The position numbers and the translations under genes are program-made. A stretch of DNA of 64,000 nt from contig NZ_JABVCF010000013.1 of the NCBI RefSeq assembly GCF_014595955.1, positions 62,676 to 126,675 of the forward strand. The letters run 5' to 3'. How positions within the stretch are numbered: position 1 is the first letter of the stretch; the number at the start of each line of letters is the position of its first letter. The DNA is from Pseudaminobacter soli (ex Zhang et al. 2022). GTDB taxonomy: Bacteria; Pseudomonadota; Alphaproteobacteria; Rhizobiales; Rhizobiaceae. This document shows, piece by piece, positions 10,111-21,361 of this stretch. The notes below the pieces were generated by a model that saw only the letters and a list, made by a program, of their open reading frames with translations, was not told the DNA's origin and made no database searches.

Positions 10111-11154
10111 TCAGTGCACCACGTCCGTCCACAACTCGGACGGATCCGGCTCCGGATCGGTCTGGGCGAAATCTGCCGAGTCGGCGACGATGTCGCGCAC
10201 CTCCTTGTCGATCGCCTTCAACTCGTCCTCGCTGGCCCACTTCTTCTCCAGCACGCGCGCCCTCACCTGCTCGATCGGATCGTGCTCGGAGCGCATCTTC
10301 TGCACCTCTTCCTTGGTGCGGTATTTCGCCGGGTCGGACATCGAATGGCCACGGTACCTGTAGGTCATCATCTCCAGGATGATCGGCCCATTGCCGGAGC
10401 GCGAATAGTCGAGCGCCATCTCGCCCGCCGCCTTCACGGCGCGCACGTCCATGCCGTCGACCTGGATGCCCGGGATGCGGAAAGACACGCCGCGATGGGA
10501 GAAGTCGGTCTCGGCGGACGAGCGCGCGACCGAGGTGCCCATGGCGTAGCGGTTGTTCTCGATGATGTAGACGACCGGCAGCTTCCACAGCGAGGCCATG
10601 TTGAAGCTCTCGTAGACTTGGCCCTGGTTGGCGGCGCCGTCACCAAAGAAGGTCAGCGACACGGCGCCGTTTTCCCGGTAGCGGTTGGCGAAGCCGAGGC
10701 CAGTGCCGAGCGACACCTGCGCACCGACGATGCCGTGGCCGCCATAGAAATTCTTCTCCTTGGAGAACATGTGCATGGAGCCGCCCTTGCCCTTGGAGTA
10801 GCCCCCGCGGCGTCCGGTCAGTTCCGCCATCACCCCGCGCGGCGACATGTCCATCGCCAGCATGTGGCCGTGATCGCGGTAGGCGGTGATCATCTGGTCG
10901 CCTTCCACCATCGCCATCTTCAGGCCGGTGACGACGGCCTCCTGGCCGATATAGAGATGGCAGAAGCCGCCGATGAAGCCCATGCCGTAGAGTTGGCCCG
11001 CCTTCTCCTCGAAGCGGCGGATCAGAAGCATGCTGCGATAGGCGGAAAGCTCTTCTTCCTTGCTGAACTCCGCCGGCTTTGGCGTGGTCAGACCTTGGGC
11101 TTTGCCGTCCGCCTTGGATTTGGCGGACGCTTTGCGGGCGGCGGCCTGCGCCAT
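10111..11154 (-). CDS. pdhA: Pyruvate dehydrogenase E1 component, alpha subunit
   Basis: PdhA carries the thiamine-diphosphate site of E1. The cofactor motif runs from GDGAANQG (from residue 169) to ENN (about 197-199), and the mobile loop [11 protein letters not shown] that holds the regulatory serine in eukaryotic homologues is present. Although the frame stays open to 11349, I start at the ATG at 11154 ([10 protein letters not shown]), with GGAG seven bases upstream, giving 347 residues, typical for the heterotetrameric type. It is the first gene of the eight-gene operon reaching to lpdA; a 187-bp gap separates it from ftsB, so its promoter probably lies there. Confidence 0.96.
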   Translation of the reverse strand: MAQAAARKASAKSKADGKAQGLTTPKPAEFSKEEELSAYRSMLLIRRFEEKAGQLYGMGFIGGFCHLYIGQEAVVTGLKMAMVEGDQMITAYRDHGHMLAMDMSPRGVMAELTGRRGGYSKGKGGSMHMFSKEKNFYGGHGIVGAQVSLGTGLGFANRYRENGAVSLTFFGDGAANQGQVYESFNMASLWKLPVVYIIENNRYAMGTSVARSSAETDFSHRGVSFRIPGIQVDGMDVRAVKAAGEMALDYSRSGNGPIILEMMTYRYRGHSMSDPAKYRTKEEVQKMRSEHDPIEQVRARVLEKKWASEDELKAIDKEVRDIVADSADFAQTDPEPDPSELWTDVVH

Positions 11155-11325
11155 GAACTCACTCCCTCGAACTGTCTCTTGCCGGACATGGTGGGCCGAC
11201 TGGCTCCGATGATTAGCTAGGCTAGCATGCGGCTTTGGACAGGGCCATGCGCAAAATGCATGGCAGGCATGAAAGTAGATGAAGATGATTTCTGTTAATG
11301 TGCTGTTTTCGCTAGGCTTTTTGTT

Positions 11326-11346
11326 GTTAACTTGAATTGAGTTAAC
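11326..11346. promoter_or_regulatory. Pair of GTTAAC palindromes upstream of pdhA
   Basis: Two copies of the self-complementary hexamer GTTAAC (11326-11331 and 11341-11346) flank an AT-rich nine-base spacer, giving a 21-bp inverted repeat in an otherwise GC-rich region. The second copy contains the ftsB stop codon. It lies about 170 bp upstream of the pdhA start, a position suitable for an operator. Regulator unknown; the spacing does not fit the CtrA consensus. Confidence 0.35.
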
Positions 11347-11662
11347 CACCTGATCGCAGCATGATCGTCACTTCGTCGGGATGCGAGAGATTGAGCGCGC
11401 GGCGCGCCTGCTCGTCCAGCATGTCCTTGTCGATGGTGCCGTCGCGCAGCATCCGCACCCGCCCCTCAAGATCGGTACGCTGGACGCGAACCTTGTCCAA
11501 CTCGGCCTGAAGCACCACGGCGCGCTCGCGAAGCTGCGCCTTCGAATCGATGCCGAATTCGCCGTGGTAGACATGATAGCCGAAATAGGAGAGCACGACG
11601 GCGGCAACGGCCGGCACGATCAGGCGGCCGGTCTTGCGAGGGCGGTGCTGGCGTGTCCACAT
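11342..11662 (-). CDS. ftsB: Septum formation initiator, FtsB/DivIC family
   Basis: A 106-residue bitopic membrane protein with a short basic cytoplasmic N-terminus (MWTRQHRPRKTGR), a single transmembrane helix near residues 14-32 and a periplasmic coiled coil (AQLRERAVVLQAELDKVR), ending with a small domain containing LDEQARRALN. This is the FtsB/DivIC layout; these proteins join FtsL and FtsQ in the divisome. It follows eno by 75 bp on the same strand, the usual eno-ftsB pairing in alphaproteobacteria and gammaproteobacteria, and precedes pdhA. Confidence 0.9.
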   Translation of the reverse strand: MWTRQHRPRKTGRLIVPAVAAVVLSYFGYHVYHGEFGIDSKAQLRERAVVLQAELDKVRVQRTDLEGRVRMLRDGTIDKDMLDEQARRALNLSHPDEVTIMLRSGG

Positions 11663-11737
11663 CGGGCGAATCCTCTAAGCCGGATCATCTCGCCCGATTG
11701 TGCTTAACAGCCGGTTACAGGGCCGGCGAAGTCGCTG

Positions 11738-13126
<1,389 letters not shown>

Positions 13127-13753
13127 TCAGGCGATCAGTATGATGCCGGTGACCACGAGGGCCGCGATCCAGATGAGATCGAAATTGATCCAGCCCCGGC
13201 GCAGATTCGAAAGGCCGACCCACTCGTAAACGGAAACCGAGATGACGAGGATCACCGCCAGCATCGCCGCCATATGCGTCCCGATCGCAGCGAACACGAC
13301 TGGCAGCGAACCGGAAGCCGTGAGTTCCCGAGCGGGCGTAGCGGCGAGGCAGAGCGGGATGAGCACGGGCACCAGCATCAGGCCCGCGCCATGAGCGGTG
13401 GCCATTAGGAACGACCAGGCGCCCAGCCCGACCATTCCCGTGGTCATACCGACGCGGACACGATGACGGTGGCCATAGGCGGCGTGGTAGGCCGCCCAAC
13501 CTATCAGCAGCAGGCCGGCCGCAATCTCCAGCAGGCGCTCATCGACGACAAGGCCGAGCAGCAACACCGTCGCCGCCACGATGGCGATCGAGACGGCATG
13601 CCCGATCGCAATCGGAAGGAGCGAGCGCACGACGACCGCGCGGCTCTTGCGATGCAGGCCGAGCGCGACCGCGAACAGCCAGCCCATCGCGGGATTGACG
13701 CCGTGGAAAGCGCCGAGGCCCGCAAGCACCAGCCAGGGCGAAACGGACATCAT
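13127..13753 (-). CDS. Polytopic membrane protein with His motifs, partner of the MtoX-like gene
   Basis: About 208 residues with roughly six transmembrane segments. Notable conserved-looking pieces are AFHGVNPAMGW, IAIGHAVS, a cytosolic-looking GHRHRVRVG loop and MATAHGAGLMLVP. HG and GH motifs at membrane faces are reminiscent of NicO/UreH-type metal transporters, but I cannot assign it to a named family. The reading frame runs up to 13912, inside the upstream gene; I start at the ATG at 13753 (another ATG follows at once), with GGAGG about 15 bases upstream. It starts 35 bp after the methanethiol-oxidase-like gene ends, so they are probably co-transcribed; a role in loading metal onto that enzyme is speculation. 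Confidence 0.7.
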   Translation of the reverse strand: MMSVSPWLVLAGLGAFHGVNPAMGWLFAVALGLHRKSRAVVVRSLLPIAIGHAVSIAIVAATVLLLGLVVDERLLEIAAGLLLIGWAAYHAAYGHRHRVRVGMTTGMVGLGAWSFLMATAHGAGLMLVPVLIPLCLAATPARELTASGSLPVVFAAIGTHMAAMLAVILVISVSVYEWVGLSNLRRGWINFDLIWIAALVVTGIILIA

Positions 13754-13787
13754 TGCGCCCGGCTGGCCGCCTCCGCCCTGGTCGGCA

Positions 13788-15182
13788 TCACGGATAGCAG
13801 TAGGAATCCGACGAGCAGTCGCCTCCCTCCAGCCGCACCTGGTGGGGCCGATGGCCCTTCGGCCAGTCGACGAAGAACTTTTCGTCGAAGGCGATGCCTC
13901 CATTCTCGCCAACGTCGAGCTTCACCATCCAGCCGTCGATCCCTTCCGGATAGAATTGCTGGTCGATGGCTCCATAGAGGGAGTTGGTGAAGTAGACGCG
14001 CTTGCCGTCGCGGCTGATCTCGACCATCTGCGGCCCGCCTCTAAGCGCACCGTTCCTTGCGCCGGGATGCGTCGCGCGCGAGACGATGCCGCCGATCCGC
14101 ACCCGGCCCGTCTCAAGCGGCTTGAACGGGTCGGACACGTCGTACTGGATCATGTCGCCGGTGCCCCAGCAGGACACGTAGAGGAAGCGGTCGTCCATCG
14201 ACAGGTCGATGTCGGTCACCAGCGGGGCAACCGCACCAAAACCCTTCAGTACCGGCGGCAAGAGGTCAGGATCAGCGGGCTCGGCCGGGATCTCGATCAC
14301 CTTCTTCACCGCCCACTGGCTTCCGTTGCGGTACCAGGTCCAGATCGAGGCCGACAGGTCCTTGAGGCTGACGACGCAGCCGACGAAACCGTAGGCCTTG
14401 GTCGGATCATGTGCGGGCCTGAGTTCGAACACGAGTTGGTGCTCCTCGCCGAGATCGATCTCCTGCAGATGCTTGCGCTTCTGCAGATCCCAGAAATGCA
14501 GCCGGCGGCCGTACTTGCTGCCGAGGAGGACCTCCGGGACCAGGCCGTTCTCGAAGGTGTCGGCAGTGCCCCACTCGCTCGTCACCATGGTGTCGTGGCC
14601 GAGGTGCCACCAGAAGTCATAGGCGAGCTTTTGCGGACCGCGATCGATTTCCCATTGCCCGAGAACCTCGAAGCTCTCGGGGTCGAGCAGGAAGATGCCG
14701 CCGGGCGCATTGCCCTCCGCATCACCAAGCGCGTTGACGTAGATGCCCTCGGGCCCGCAATGTACCGTGTGCAGTCGCGAATAGCCGGCTCTTTCGGCAA
14801 TCTCCTCCGGCTCGATGACCTTGACGATCTCGGGGTTCCTGGGGTCCGACTTGGTGTCGACGATGTGAAGCCGCGACGACCTTAGCCCCGGCACGACGAG
14901 ATAGCGGCGCTCCATGTGCGGATGCGGCGCATTGGGGCACAGGCACGAGGAACAGGCGTTCCAGCCGAAGTGGTGCAGTTCGTCGCCGGTGTTCGGCATC
15001 TCGGTCCGGCCGACGATCTGCGAATAGGTGGAAGATTTCGGATTGAGGTCGACCACGGCGATCGCGTCGGGCGTGGTGCGATCAGGATCGAAGCTGGCGA
15101 CATAGGCCAAGGTCTCGTGCGGCGCCTTGGCGGCCATTCTGGGGGATGGATAAAATGAAGGATCAGGACGCCAACTGGCCAT
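13788..15182 (-). CDS. mtoX: Selenium-binding protein 56 / methanethiol oxidase family protein
   Basis: The 464-residue product matches the SBP56 family. Bacterial members oxidise methanethiol to formaldehyde, H2S and H2O2 and bind copper. Visible marks are the cysteine cluster CSSCLC near residue 80, the histidine-bearing stretches LHHFGWNAC, LHTVHCGPEG, HPGARNGALRGGPQ and GHRPHQVRLEGGD at the C-terminus, and repeated beta-propeller blades. There is no Sec or Tat signal peptide at the N-terminus (MASWRPDPSFYPSP), unlike periplasmic MtoX of Hyphomicrobium, so location is uncertain. A strong GGAGGA precedes the ATG. The symbol reflects family; substrate is inferred. Confidence 0.85.
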   Translation of the reverse strand: MASWRPDPSFYPSPRMAAKAPHETLAYVASFDPDRTTPDAIAVVDLNPKSSTYSQIVGRTEMPNTGDELHHFGWNACSSCLCPNAPHPHMERRYLVVPGLRSSRLHIVDTKSDPRNPEIVKVIEPEEIAERAGYSRLHTVHCGPEGIYVNALGDAEGNAPGGIFLLDPESFEVLGQWEIDRGPQKLAYDFWWHLGHDTMVTSEWGTADTFENGLVPEVLLGSKYGRRLHFWDLQKRKHLQEIDLGEEHQLVFELRPAHDPTKAYGFVGCVVSLKDLSASIWTWYRNGSQWAVKKVIEIPAEPADPDLLPPVLKGFGAVAPLVTDIDLSMDDRFLYVSCWGTGDMIQYDVSDPFKPLETGRVRIGGIVSRATHPGARNGALRGGPQMVEISRDGKRVYFTNSLYGAIDQQFYPEGIDGWMVKLDVGENGGIAFDEKFFVDWPKGHRPHQVRLEGGDCSSDSYCYP

Positions 15183-15358
15183 GTGGTTCCTCCTTTGGAT
15201 GGATCAGTCTCTTCCTGCGAACCCCCCGTGTTTTGCTTGACAGGTGATATTTGCACGACAGACCGCCCCCGTATAGCGGGTGTTTGGTGGCATCGACGGG
15301 TCTCTTCTCCCCTCCGTCTCCTGCAAGGGCGGAGGACCAGGAACCAGGCTGGACGCCT

Positions 15359-15410
15359 CTCTCCGCCCTTTGAGGGGGCTCTTTGGCCAAAGGGCCAGAG
15401 GGGTCATTGC
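15359..15410. repeat. Intergenic palindromic repeat, same family as 17967-18018
   Basis: The 235-bp gap between the MtoX-like gene and the TadG-like gene holds no gene. It carries CTCCGCCCTTTGAGGGGG, a TTTGGCCAAA palindrome and GCCAGAGGGG followed by CATTGCG and CCGCG. The same ordered blocks recur at 17967-18025, and the core recurs inside pdhC at 7273-7300. Part of the gap upstream (15300-15340) also has short GC-rich inverted repeats. Confidence 0.7.
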
Positions 15411-15417
15411 GACCGCG

Positions 15418-16683
15418 CTAGCGGACCATAGCCACGGACCGGCCAGCGTACATCTCCCGGCCGCCAAGCTGAGCAGTACAATTGCTGCCGACGTTGGAGT
15501 TGCCGGTCAGTTCGATGGTCTTGCCGACCAGGCGCAGGCAATCCGGCGTCCCCATGGCATTGTTGCCGGCGTAGATGATATGGGCGTCCGGCGCGTAGAT
15601 GAAGCCAGAGACGCGCGAGCCGGCGGTGCCTAGGAAGCTCACCGTGTTGGTGTTGCCCTTAGCCTGATAGACGGCGATCCCGGCATAGGGGCCGGTGGTG
15701 GGCGGCGACAGGTTCACGGTCTGGTTCGCCCCGATCGAGAACTTGGCGCCTTCCATTAGGAATATGGTGACGCCATTTCCGGTCAGCTTGCCGTTGCCGC
15801 CCAGATCAACGCTGCCGCCGCGCAGGATATAGGTGCCCGGGTTCATCGTGATCTCGCCCTTCAGCTTTTCGTTGCAGAAGGTCATCGGGGAGGCTCCCGG
15901 GGAGAGCGTATACGTGTTGGAGTTCGGCACCTTCTCGCACGCCGTGTAGTTGGGAGGGCTCACGTTACGCAGCGGGTCGGGCGTGGGCGGCTGCTTCACC
16001 AGCGGCGCCTCGCACGCGGTCTTCACGCTGGGCGATGGAAGCCCCGCAACTCCTCCCGAGGAGATGATGCACTCCGACTCCAGGATCGCAGATCCGCCAC
16101 GAGAGAAGGCGCTCTCCGACGTCGAGTTCGTCGCCACGACGCAACCGACGAAGGCATTCTGGGTCGAGCCCTGGACCTTGATAGCCGCCGACGCGGTGGG
16201 ATCGAGCGCAAGCACGCAGGCCGGCTTGCCCTTGGACACGCGCACAATCGCGCGGCGATTGATGTCCCAGTTGCCCGCAAACCTCAGGATGGGCTTATGA
16301 ATGATTTCTGCTTCCGCCATGACGAACTCGGCCGTGCCAAGCCCGCCCTTGGAGAACTGTGACCAGATCGGCAGGGAGGCATCGATCGCCGTCCCGGTGA
16401 TCGTCCAACTGTTCAGGCCAAGGCCAAGCCCCGCGGAGTTGCTGCTGAGGAAGTCCTGCCCGGCTTGGCTGATCTGGCTGGCCGACTTACCATCCATATG
16501 GGCTTGCGCGGCCGCCAGTGCGGCGGTGTCCACGGCGTTCTGAAGTGCCGAGGCCTTGTTCGCCGCGTCGAAATAGTCGATGGCGCCCCCGACCGCCGCC
16601 ATCAGCGGCAAGCTGGCCAAAACGAAAGTGACGGCGACATTTCCTTTTGCATTCTGGAGAAAGCGGCGCAGCGTATCGCTCAT
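15418..16683 (-). CDS. TadE/TadG-like (Flp pilus-assembly) protein, orphan
   Basis: The 421-residue product begins with a short basic end, then GNVAVTFVLASLPLMAAVGGAID, the N-terminal transmembrane segment of the TadE/TadG (PF13400-like) class, followed by ASALQNAVDTAALAAAQ. The rest is extracytoplasmic and rich in Gly, Asn, Ser and Thr. The last 150 residues look like stacked short beta strands (GGSVDLGGNGKLTGNGVTIF), perhaps a beta-helix. There are about ten cysteines in the exported part. No other tad/flp pilus gene is nearby, so its partner machinery, if any, is elsewhere. I take the ATG at 16683; a GTG three codons earlier is possible, and neither has an ideal ribosome site. Confidence 0.8.
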   Translation of the reverse strand: MSDTLRRFLQNAKGNVAVTFVLASLPLMAAVGGAIDYFDAANKASALQNAVDTAALAAAQAHMDGKSASQISQAGQDFLSSNSAGLGLGLNSWTITGTAIDASLPIWSQFSKGGLGTAEFVMAEAEIIHKPILRFAGNWDINRRAIVRVSKGKPACVLALDPTASAAIKVQGSTQNAFVGCVVATNSTSESAFSRGGSAILESECIISSGGVAGLPSPSVKTACEAPLVKQPPTPDPLRNVSPPNYTACEKVPNSNTYTLSPGASPMTFCNEKLKGEITMNPGTYILRGGSVDLGGNGKLTGNGVTIFLMEGAKFSIGANQTVNLSPPTTGPYAGIAVYQAKGNTNTVSFLGTAGSRVSGFIYAPDAHIIYAGNNAMGTPDCLRLVGKTIELTGNSNVGSNCTAQLGGREMYAGRSVAMVR

Positions 16684-17174
16684 TCTTCTCACACAGCGTT
16701 AGTACCCCCGATCCGCCTAATTACCGCTGATCAATTTAAGGAAGCCGGAATGCCGTCGATAAAATTTTAGCAATCTATATCGTCGCCCAGTTTTGACGAG
16801 AGGGCACCTCGCCAATCACAAGCACCAGGCATGAATCGATGCTTTCTGTCCTTGTGAATACTGCCGAGTCTCGAAGGATTCAGCCATGTCGCGTGGTCGA
16901 CACCGAGTCGTTTCGGGACCATGCCGGCAATGCATCTGCATGAGGCTAGATTTTAGACTTCACGACGCGATCAGTGCGCATCTGTTTATTCACCGGTTGC
17001 CACCCACGACAATCACCGTGGCAAGCCGGTTATATTTCAGCCTTAGAATCGGGCTCCACGAATAAAGCCACGTCGTCGGCGCTGCCGGATGATAACTCCC
17101 CCCGCGGCTTCAGCGCCACCCTCCCCCCAAGGGGGAGGGAAACTGGCGCCCGGGCACCGGCGCGTGGCCGGCCG
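16684..17174. other. Intergenic region with no recognised gene
   Basis: These 491 bp hold no convincing coding frame. The part near 16690-17050 is clearly more AT-rich than its neighbours and probably carries the promoter of the TadG-like gene. The part near 17100-17140 has a C-rich/G-rich palindrome described separately, just after the end of the EF-hand gene. Confidence 0.5.
17119..17139. repeat. Perfect 9-bp inverted repeat downstream of the EF-hand gene
   Basis: CCCTCCCCC (17119-17127) and GGGGGAGGG (17131-17139) form a perfect stem with a three-base loop, 35 bp past the stop of the EF-hand gene. There is no T-tract on either side, so a classical terminator is unlikely. It resembles the CCCTCCCCC end of the larger repeat at 63050. 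Confidence 0.55.
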
Positions 17175-17753
17175 CTACTCCTCGTCGTAGTCGCCGCCCC
17201 CGCCACCGCCACCGCCGCGGCTGTCGATGAAGAACTCTCTGATGTCCTCTTCCGTTAGGTAGCCCTTCTGATCCTTGTCCATCGCCCTGAAGATGCGGGC
17301 ATGGAAATCGTTGATCTCGTCCAGTGTCAGCCGGCCGTCCCCATTGGAATCCATGACGGCGAAAAAGATCTTCAGGCCGACGCCCCTCATCATCCACGGC
17401 GGGCCGTGCCTGTGCCCGCGCATGTGACCGCGCCAGCCGCCCCGGTCGCCCTCCTCCCGCATCTCGGCGGCCCGTTCGCGCAGCCTTTCGCGCATCATCC
17501 CGCCTCTCTGCCCCATCATCTCGCCTCCGGGCTCTTCCGGCCCTCCCTGCTCCTGCATACGCTGCATCATCATCTCGCGGACTGCCTGGCGAATCATGTC
17601 GCGCATTTGATCGGGGCTAATTTGGCCCTGAGGCCCGCCCTGCTGGGCCATTATGACGGGCGCATCGCTCTGCGCGAAGCTTGGCGCCGCCGGCAGCGCC
17701 ACCATCAGTCCGACCGTCGCAATACCCGCCAACATCTTGACGCGTGTCATCAT
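17175..17753 (-). CDS. Exported EF-hand protein, Met/Arg/Gly-rich
   Basis: A predicted signal peptide (MLAGIATVGLMVALPAAPSFA near the N-terminus) leads a 192-residue protein. The middle (about residues 35-125) is unusually rich in Met, Gln, Arg and Gly (for example MIRQAVREMMMQRMQEQ). Two EF-hand loops follow: DSNGDGRLTLDE (135-146), which has all canonical ligands, and DKDQKGYLTEED (159-170), also plausible. The tail is a glycine run and acidic DYDEE. It is probably periplasmic and may bind calcium; no partner is evident. I start at the ATG at 17753, with GAGGA upstream; the frame also opens two codons earlier at GTG. Confidence 0.8.
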   Translation of the reverse strand: MMTRVKMLAGIATVGLMVALPAAPSFAQSDAPVIMAQQGGPQGQISPDQMRDMIRQAVREMMMQRMQEQGGPEEPGGEMMGQRGGMMRERLRERAAEMREEGDRGGWRGHMRGHRHGPPWMMRGVGLKIFFAVMDSNGDGRLTLDEINDFHARIFRAMDKDQKGYLTEEDIREFFIDSRGGGGGGGGDYDEE

Positions 17754-18235
17754 CGTCACTCCTCAGCCGTTGAAACTCGAGAGTTCTGCGTTCGTAAGGG
17801 TGGTGGTTCGTAAGGGTGGTGGTGAGCCGATGGCTCAATGCGGCCAGAGTGGGACGGGTTCCGGCGAAAGTCATTGACCGGGATCAATGGCAGGTTGCGT
17901 GAACCCAGCACTGCCCGATCTGTGCTGTGTCTGCAGGCTCACAAGAATGCGAAGCGGAACGCGCGCCCTCTCCGCCCTTGAAGGGGAGATGGCCCGAAGG
18001 GCCAGAGGGGGACATTGCGGCCGCGTCGGAGTCTTCTTGTGCAGCCTTGGAGGGAAAATGGCGTCGCGCCTCTCAATCGAGCGCCCCCTCCCCGATCCGC
18101 TTCGCTTCCTCGCTCTACGCTTTGGCTCCGGGCGGTCGTCACTCGAAAAGCCAGGTCGCTGGCTTTTCGTCCGCTTCGCGGACCGCTCCTCGCCCCCTCA
18201 AGGGCGAGGGTGAGGCGCCCGCGCTCCAGGCGGCG
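17754..18235. repeat. Repeat-filled intergenic region upstream of the EF-hand gene and after pyrG
   Basis: No gene is seen in these 482 bp. The first 120 bp probably hold the EF-hand promoter. The rest is a mosaic: a repeat at 17967-18018 (GGGGAGATGGCC then GCCAGAGGGGG), a perfect 11-bp hairpin at 18144-18169 (CGAAAAGCCAG, loop GTCG, CTGGCTTTTCG), and a 7-bp hairpin at 18189-18208 (CTCGCCC / GGGCGAG). All fit dispersed rhizobial intergenic elements. The last lies just after the pyrG stop and could help end its transcript. Confidence 0.65.
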
Positions 18236-19876
<1,641 letters not shown>

Positions 19877-19963
19877 TTACTTTGCGCGGAATGATTCCGC
19901 TAGTCAAAAAACGTCGTCCCGACCTTACGTGGCGTGAGGTGGAGCCGAGCGGGCAAATGAAAA

Positions 19964-19985
19964 GGGCCGGCGCGACCGCCGGCCC
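19964..19985 (-). terminator. Rho-independent terminator after the L,D-transpeptidase gene
   Basis: A perfect stem GGGCCGGCG / CGCCGGCCC (19964-19972 and 19977-19985, loop CGAC) is followed on the minus strand by TTTTCATTT. It lies 23 bp beyond the stop codon at 20009. Confidence 0.85.
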
Positions 19986-20008
19986 CAGGAATCGTTCCGG
20001 ATCGGGCT

Positions 20009-21160
20009 CTAGAGCACGACGACAGGCATACCCATCCTCACCCGGTTATACAGGTCGATGACGTGCTCGTTGACCATGCGGAAGCAGCCGTTGGACGAAT
20101 TGGTGCCGATCGACTGCGGCGCGATGGTGCCGTGGATGCGCAGATGCGTGTCCTGCTTGCCCTGATAGAGATAGATCGCACGCGCGCCGAGCGGGTTCTC
20201 GCCACCGCCGGGCATGCCTTCCGCATAGCGGGCGTATTTGGCGGGCTCGCGCTGCTGCATCTCCTTGGTCGGGATCCAGCGCGGCCATTCCTGCTTGTCG
20301 CCGACCGCCACCGTGCCCTTGTACTGCAAGCCGTCGCGTCCAACCGCAATGCCGTAGCGGCGGGCGCGATTGGAGGACTCGACCAGGTAAAGGAAGTGGT
20401 TGGCGGTATCGATCACGATCGTGCCGCGTGGATACCCGGAGAACTCGACCACCTGCATCTCGTATTCCGGCTTCAGGCGGAATTTCTTCTTCTTGTCCAG
20501 CACCGTGTCCAGCGCGCGCGTCTCGGGCAGCAGGGAGGCGGTGGTCGCCGGCTCGTCGCCGAAGAGGATTTGCAGGAAGCCCGCGTTGCGGGTCGCAACG
20601 TCGCCGCTGCGCAGTTCACCATTGTTGCCGGCCCGCAGGACCTCGTCGGCGCCGACCCGTGCCGCTTGCTGCGCGGCGACGCGCTCCTTGGTGAGGCCGG
20701 TGACCGGAACGGCCGCCGTGGTGAGCGATGCGGGAGCCGAACCCGCGCTGGCCAAAGTGAAGAGCTTCGCCCCCTTCTTGTTGGGCTGGGGGTCGTCTTC
20801 CGCCACCTCGACCGACTGGCTCTTCCCGCGGGCAGCCTCACGGCGGGCTTCGGCGTCAGCCTTGGCCTTGGCGCGCAGCGCCAGCAGCTTCGCCTGCCGC
20901 GCCTTCTCGGCCGCCTCGGCCTTGAGCTTCGCCTTCTCCTCAGGGGTCAGCTTGGCGACTTCCTCCTTGCCCTTCTTCTGGGAGGACTTCGAAGCAGACT
21001 TCTTGGTCTGCTTCTCGGCCGCGGCCTTCGGCTCGTCCGCTTGCTTGGACTTGGAGGGAAAGAGGACGGATTTCTGCGGCTTGGCGACTTCCGCAACGGC
21101 AGGCGTCGCCACTCCAAGGGCCGCGCAAAGGCCCATCAGTATGAGACTGCGAGAGTACAT
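20009..21160 (-). CDS. L,D-transpeptidase (YkuD domain), exported
   Basis: The 383-residue precursor starts MYSRSLILMGLCAALGVATPAVAE, a signal peptide. It is followed by a long Lys/Ala/Glu-rich region (about 30-130) that looks coiled-coil and could bind the wall. The C-terminal YkuD domain includes a glycine-rich strand region (FSGYPRGTIVIDT) and the catalytic motif HGTIAPQS...SSNGCFRM, with His near 343 and nucleophile Cys near 359. Such enzymes make 3-3 peptidoglycan crosslinks or attach proteins to the wall in the periplasm. The frame is open up to 21277, but the ATG at 21160 fits the signal peptide. It ends at a clear terminator and is monocistronic. Confidence 0.9.
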   Translation of the reverse strand: MYSRSLILMGLCAALGVATPAVAEVAKPQKSVLFPSKSKQADEPKAAAEKQTKKSASKSSQKKGKEEVAKLTPEEKAKLKAEAAEKARQAKLLALRAKAKADAEARREAARGKSQSVEVAEDDPQPNKKGAKLFTLASAGSAPASLTTAAVPVTGLTKERVAAQQAARVGADEVLRAGNNGELRSGDVATRNAGFLQILFGDEPATTASLLPETRALDTVLDKKKKFRLKPEYEMQVVEFSGYPRGTIVIDTANHFLYLVESSNRARRYGIAVGRDGLQYKGTVAVGDKQEWPRWIPTKEMQQREPAKYARYAEGMPGGGENPLGARAIYLYQGKQDTHLRIHGTIAPQSIGTNSSNGCFRMVNEHVIDLYNRVRMGMPVVVL

Positions 21161-21260
21161 TTCTTGTCGATCCCGAAAGATGAATGCGACAGCCGCAGCG
21201 GAGCAATTCTCCGCGACACCCCAATCCCGCGGCCGCCGTTCAAAGCGATTTATATGCGCA

Positions 21261-21290
21261 GCAGGGGCGCCGCTCAAGCGGCGCCCCTGC
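21261..21290. terminator. Strong GC hairpin after secG
   Basis: GCAGGGGCGCCGCT (21261-21274) and AGCGGCGCCCCTGC (21277-21290) pair perfectly. The hairpin lies about 70 bp past the secG stop on the minus strand and upstream of the L,D-transpeptidase start. The following bases on the minus strand are only mildly T-rich, so termination is likely but not textbook. Confidence 0.5.
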
Positions 21291-21361
21291 TCGGTCGACA
21301 GCGATTCCGCTCGGTCTAGTCAGCATTTAGCCGACTGTGACCGAACGGGCACAGAATATGG

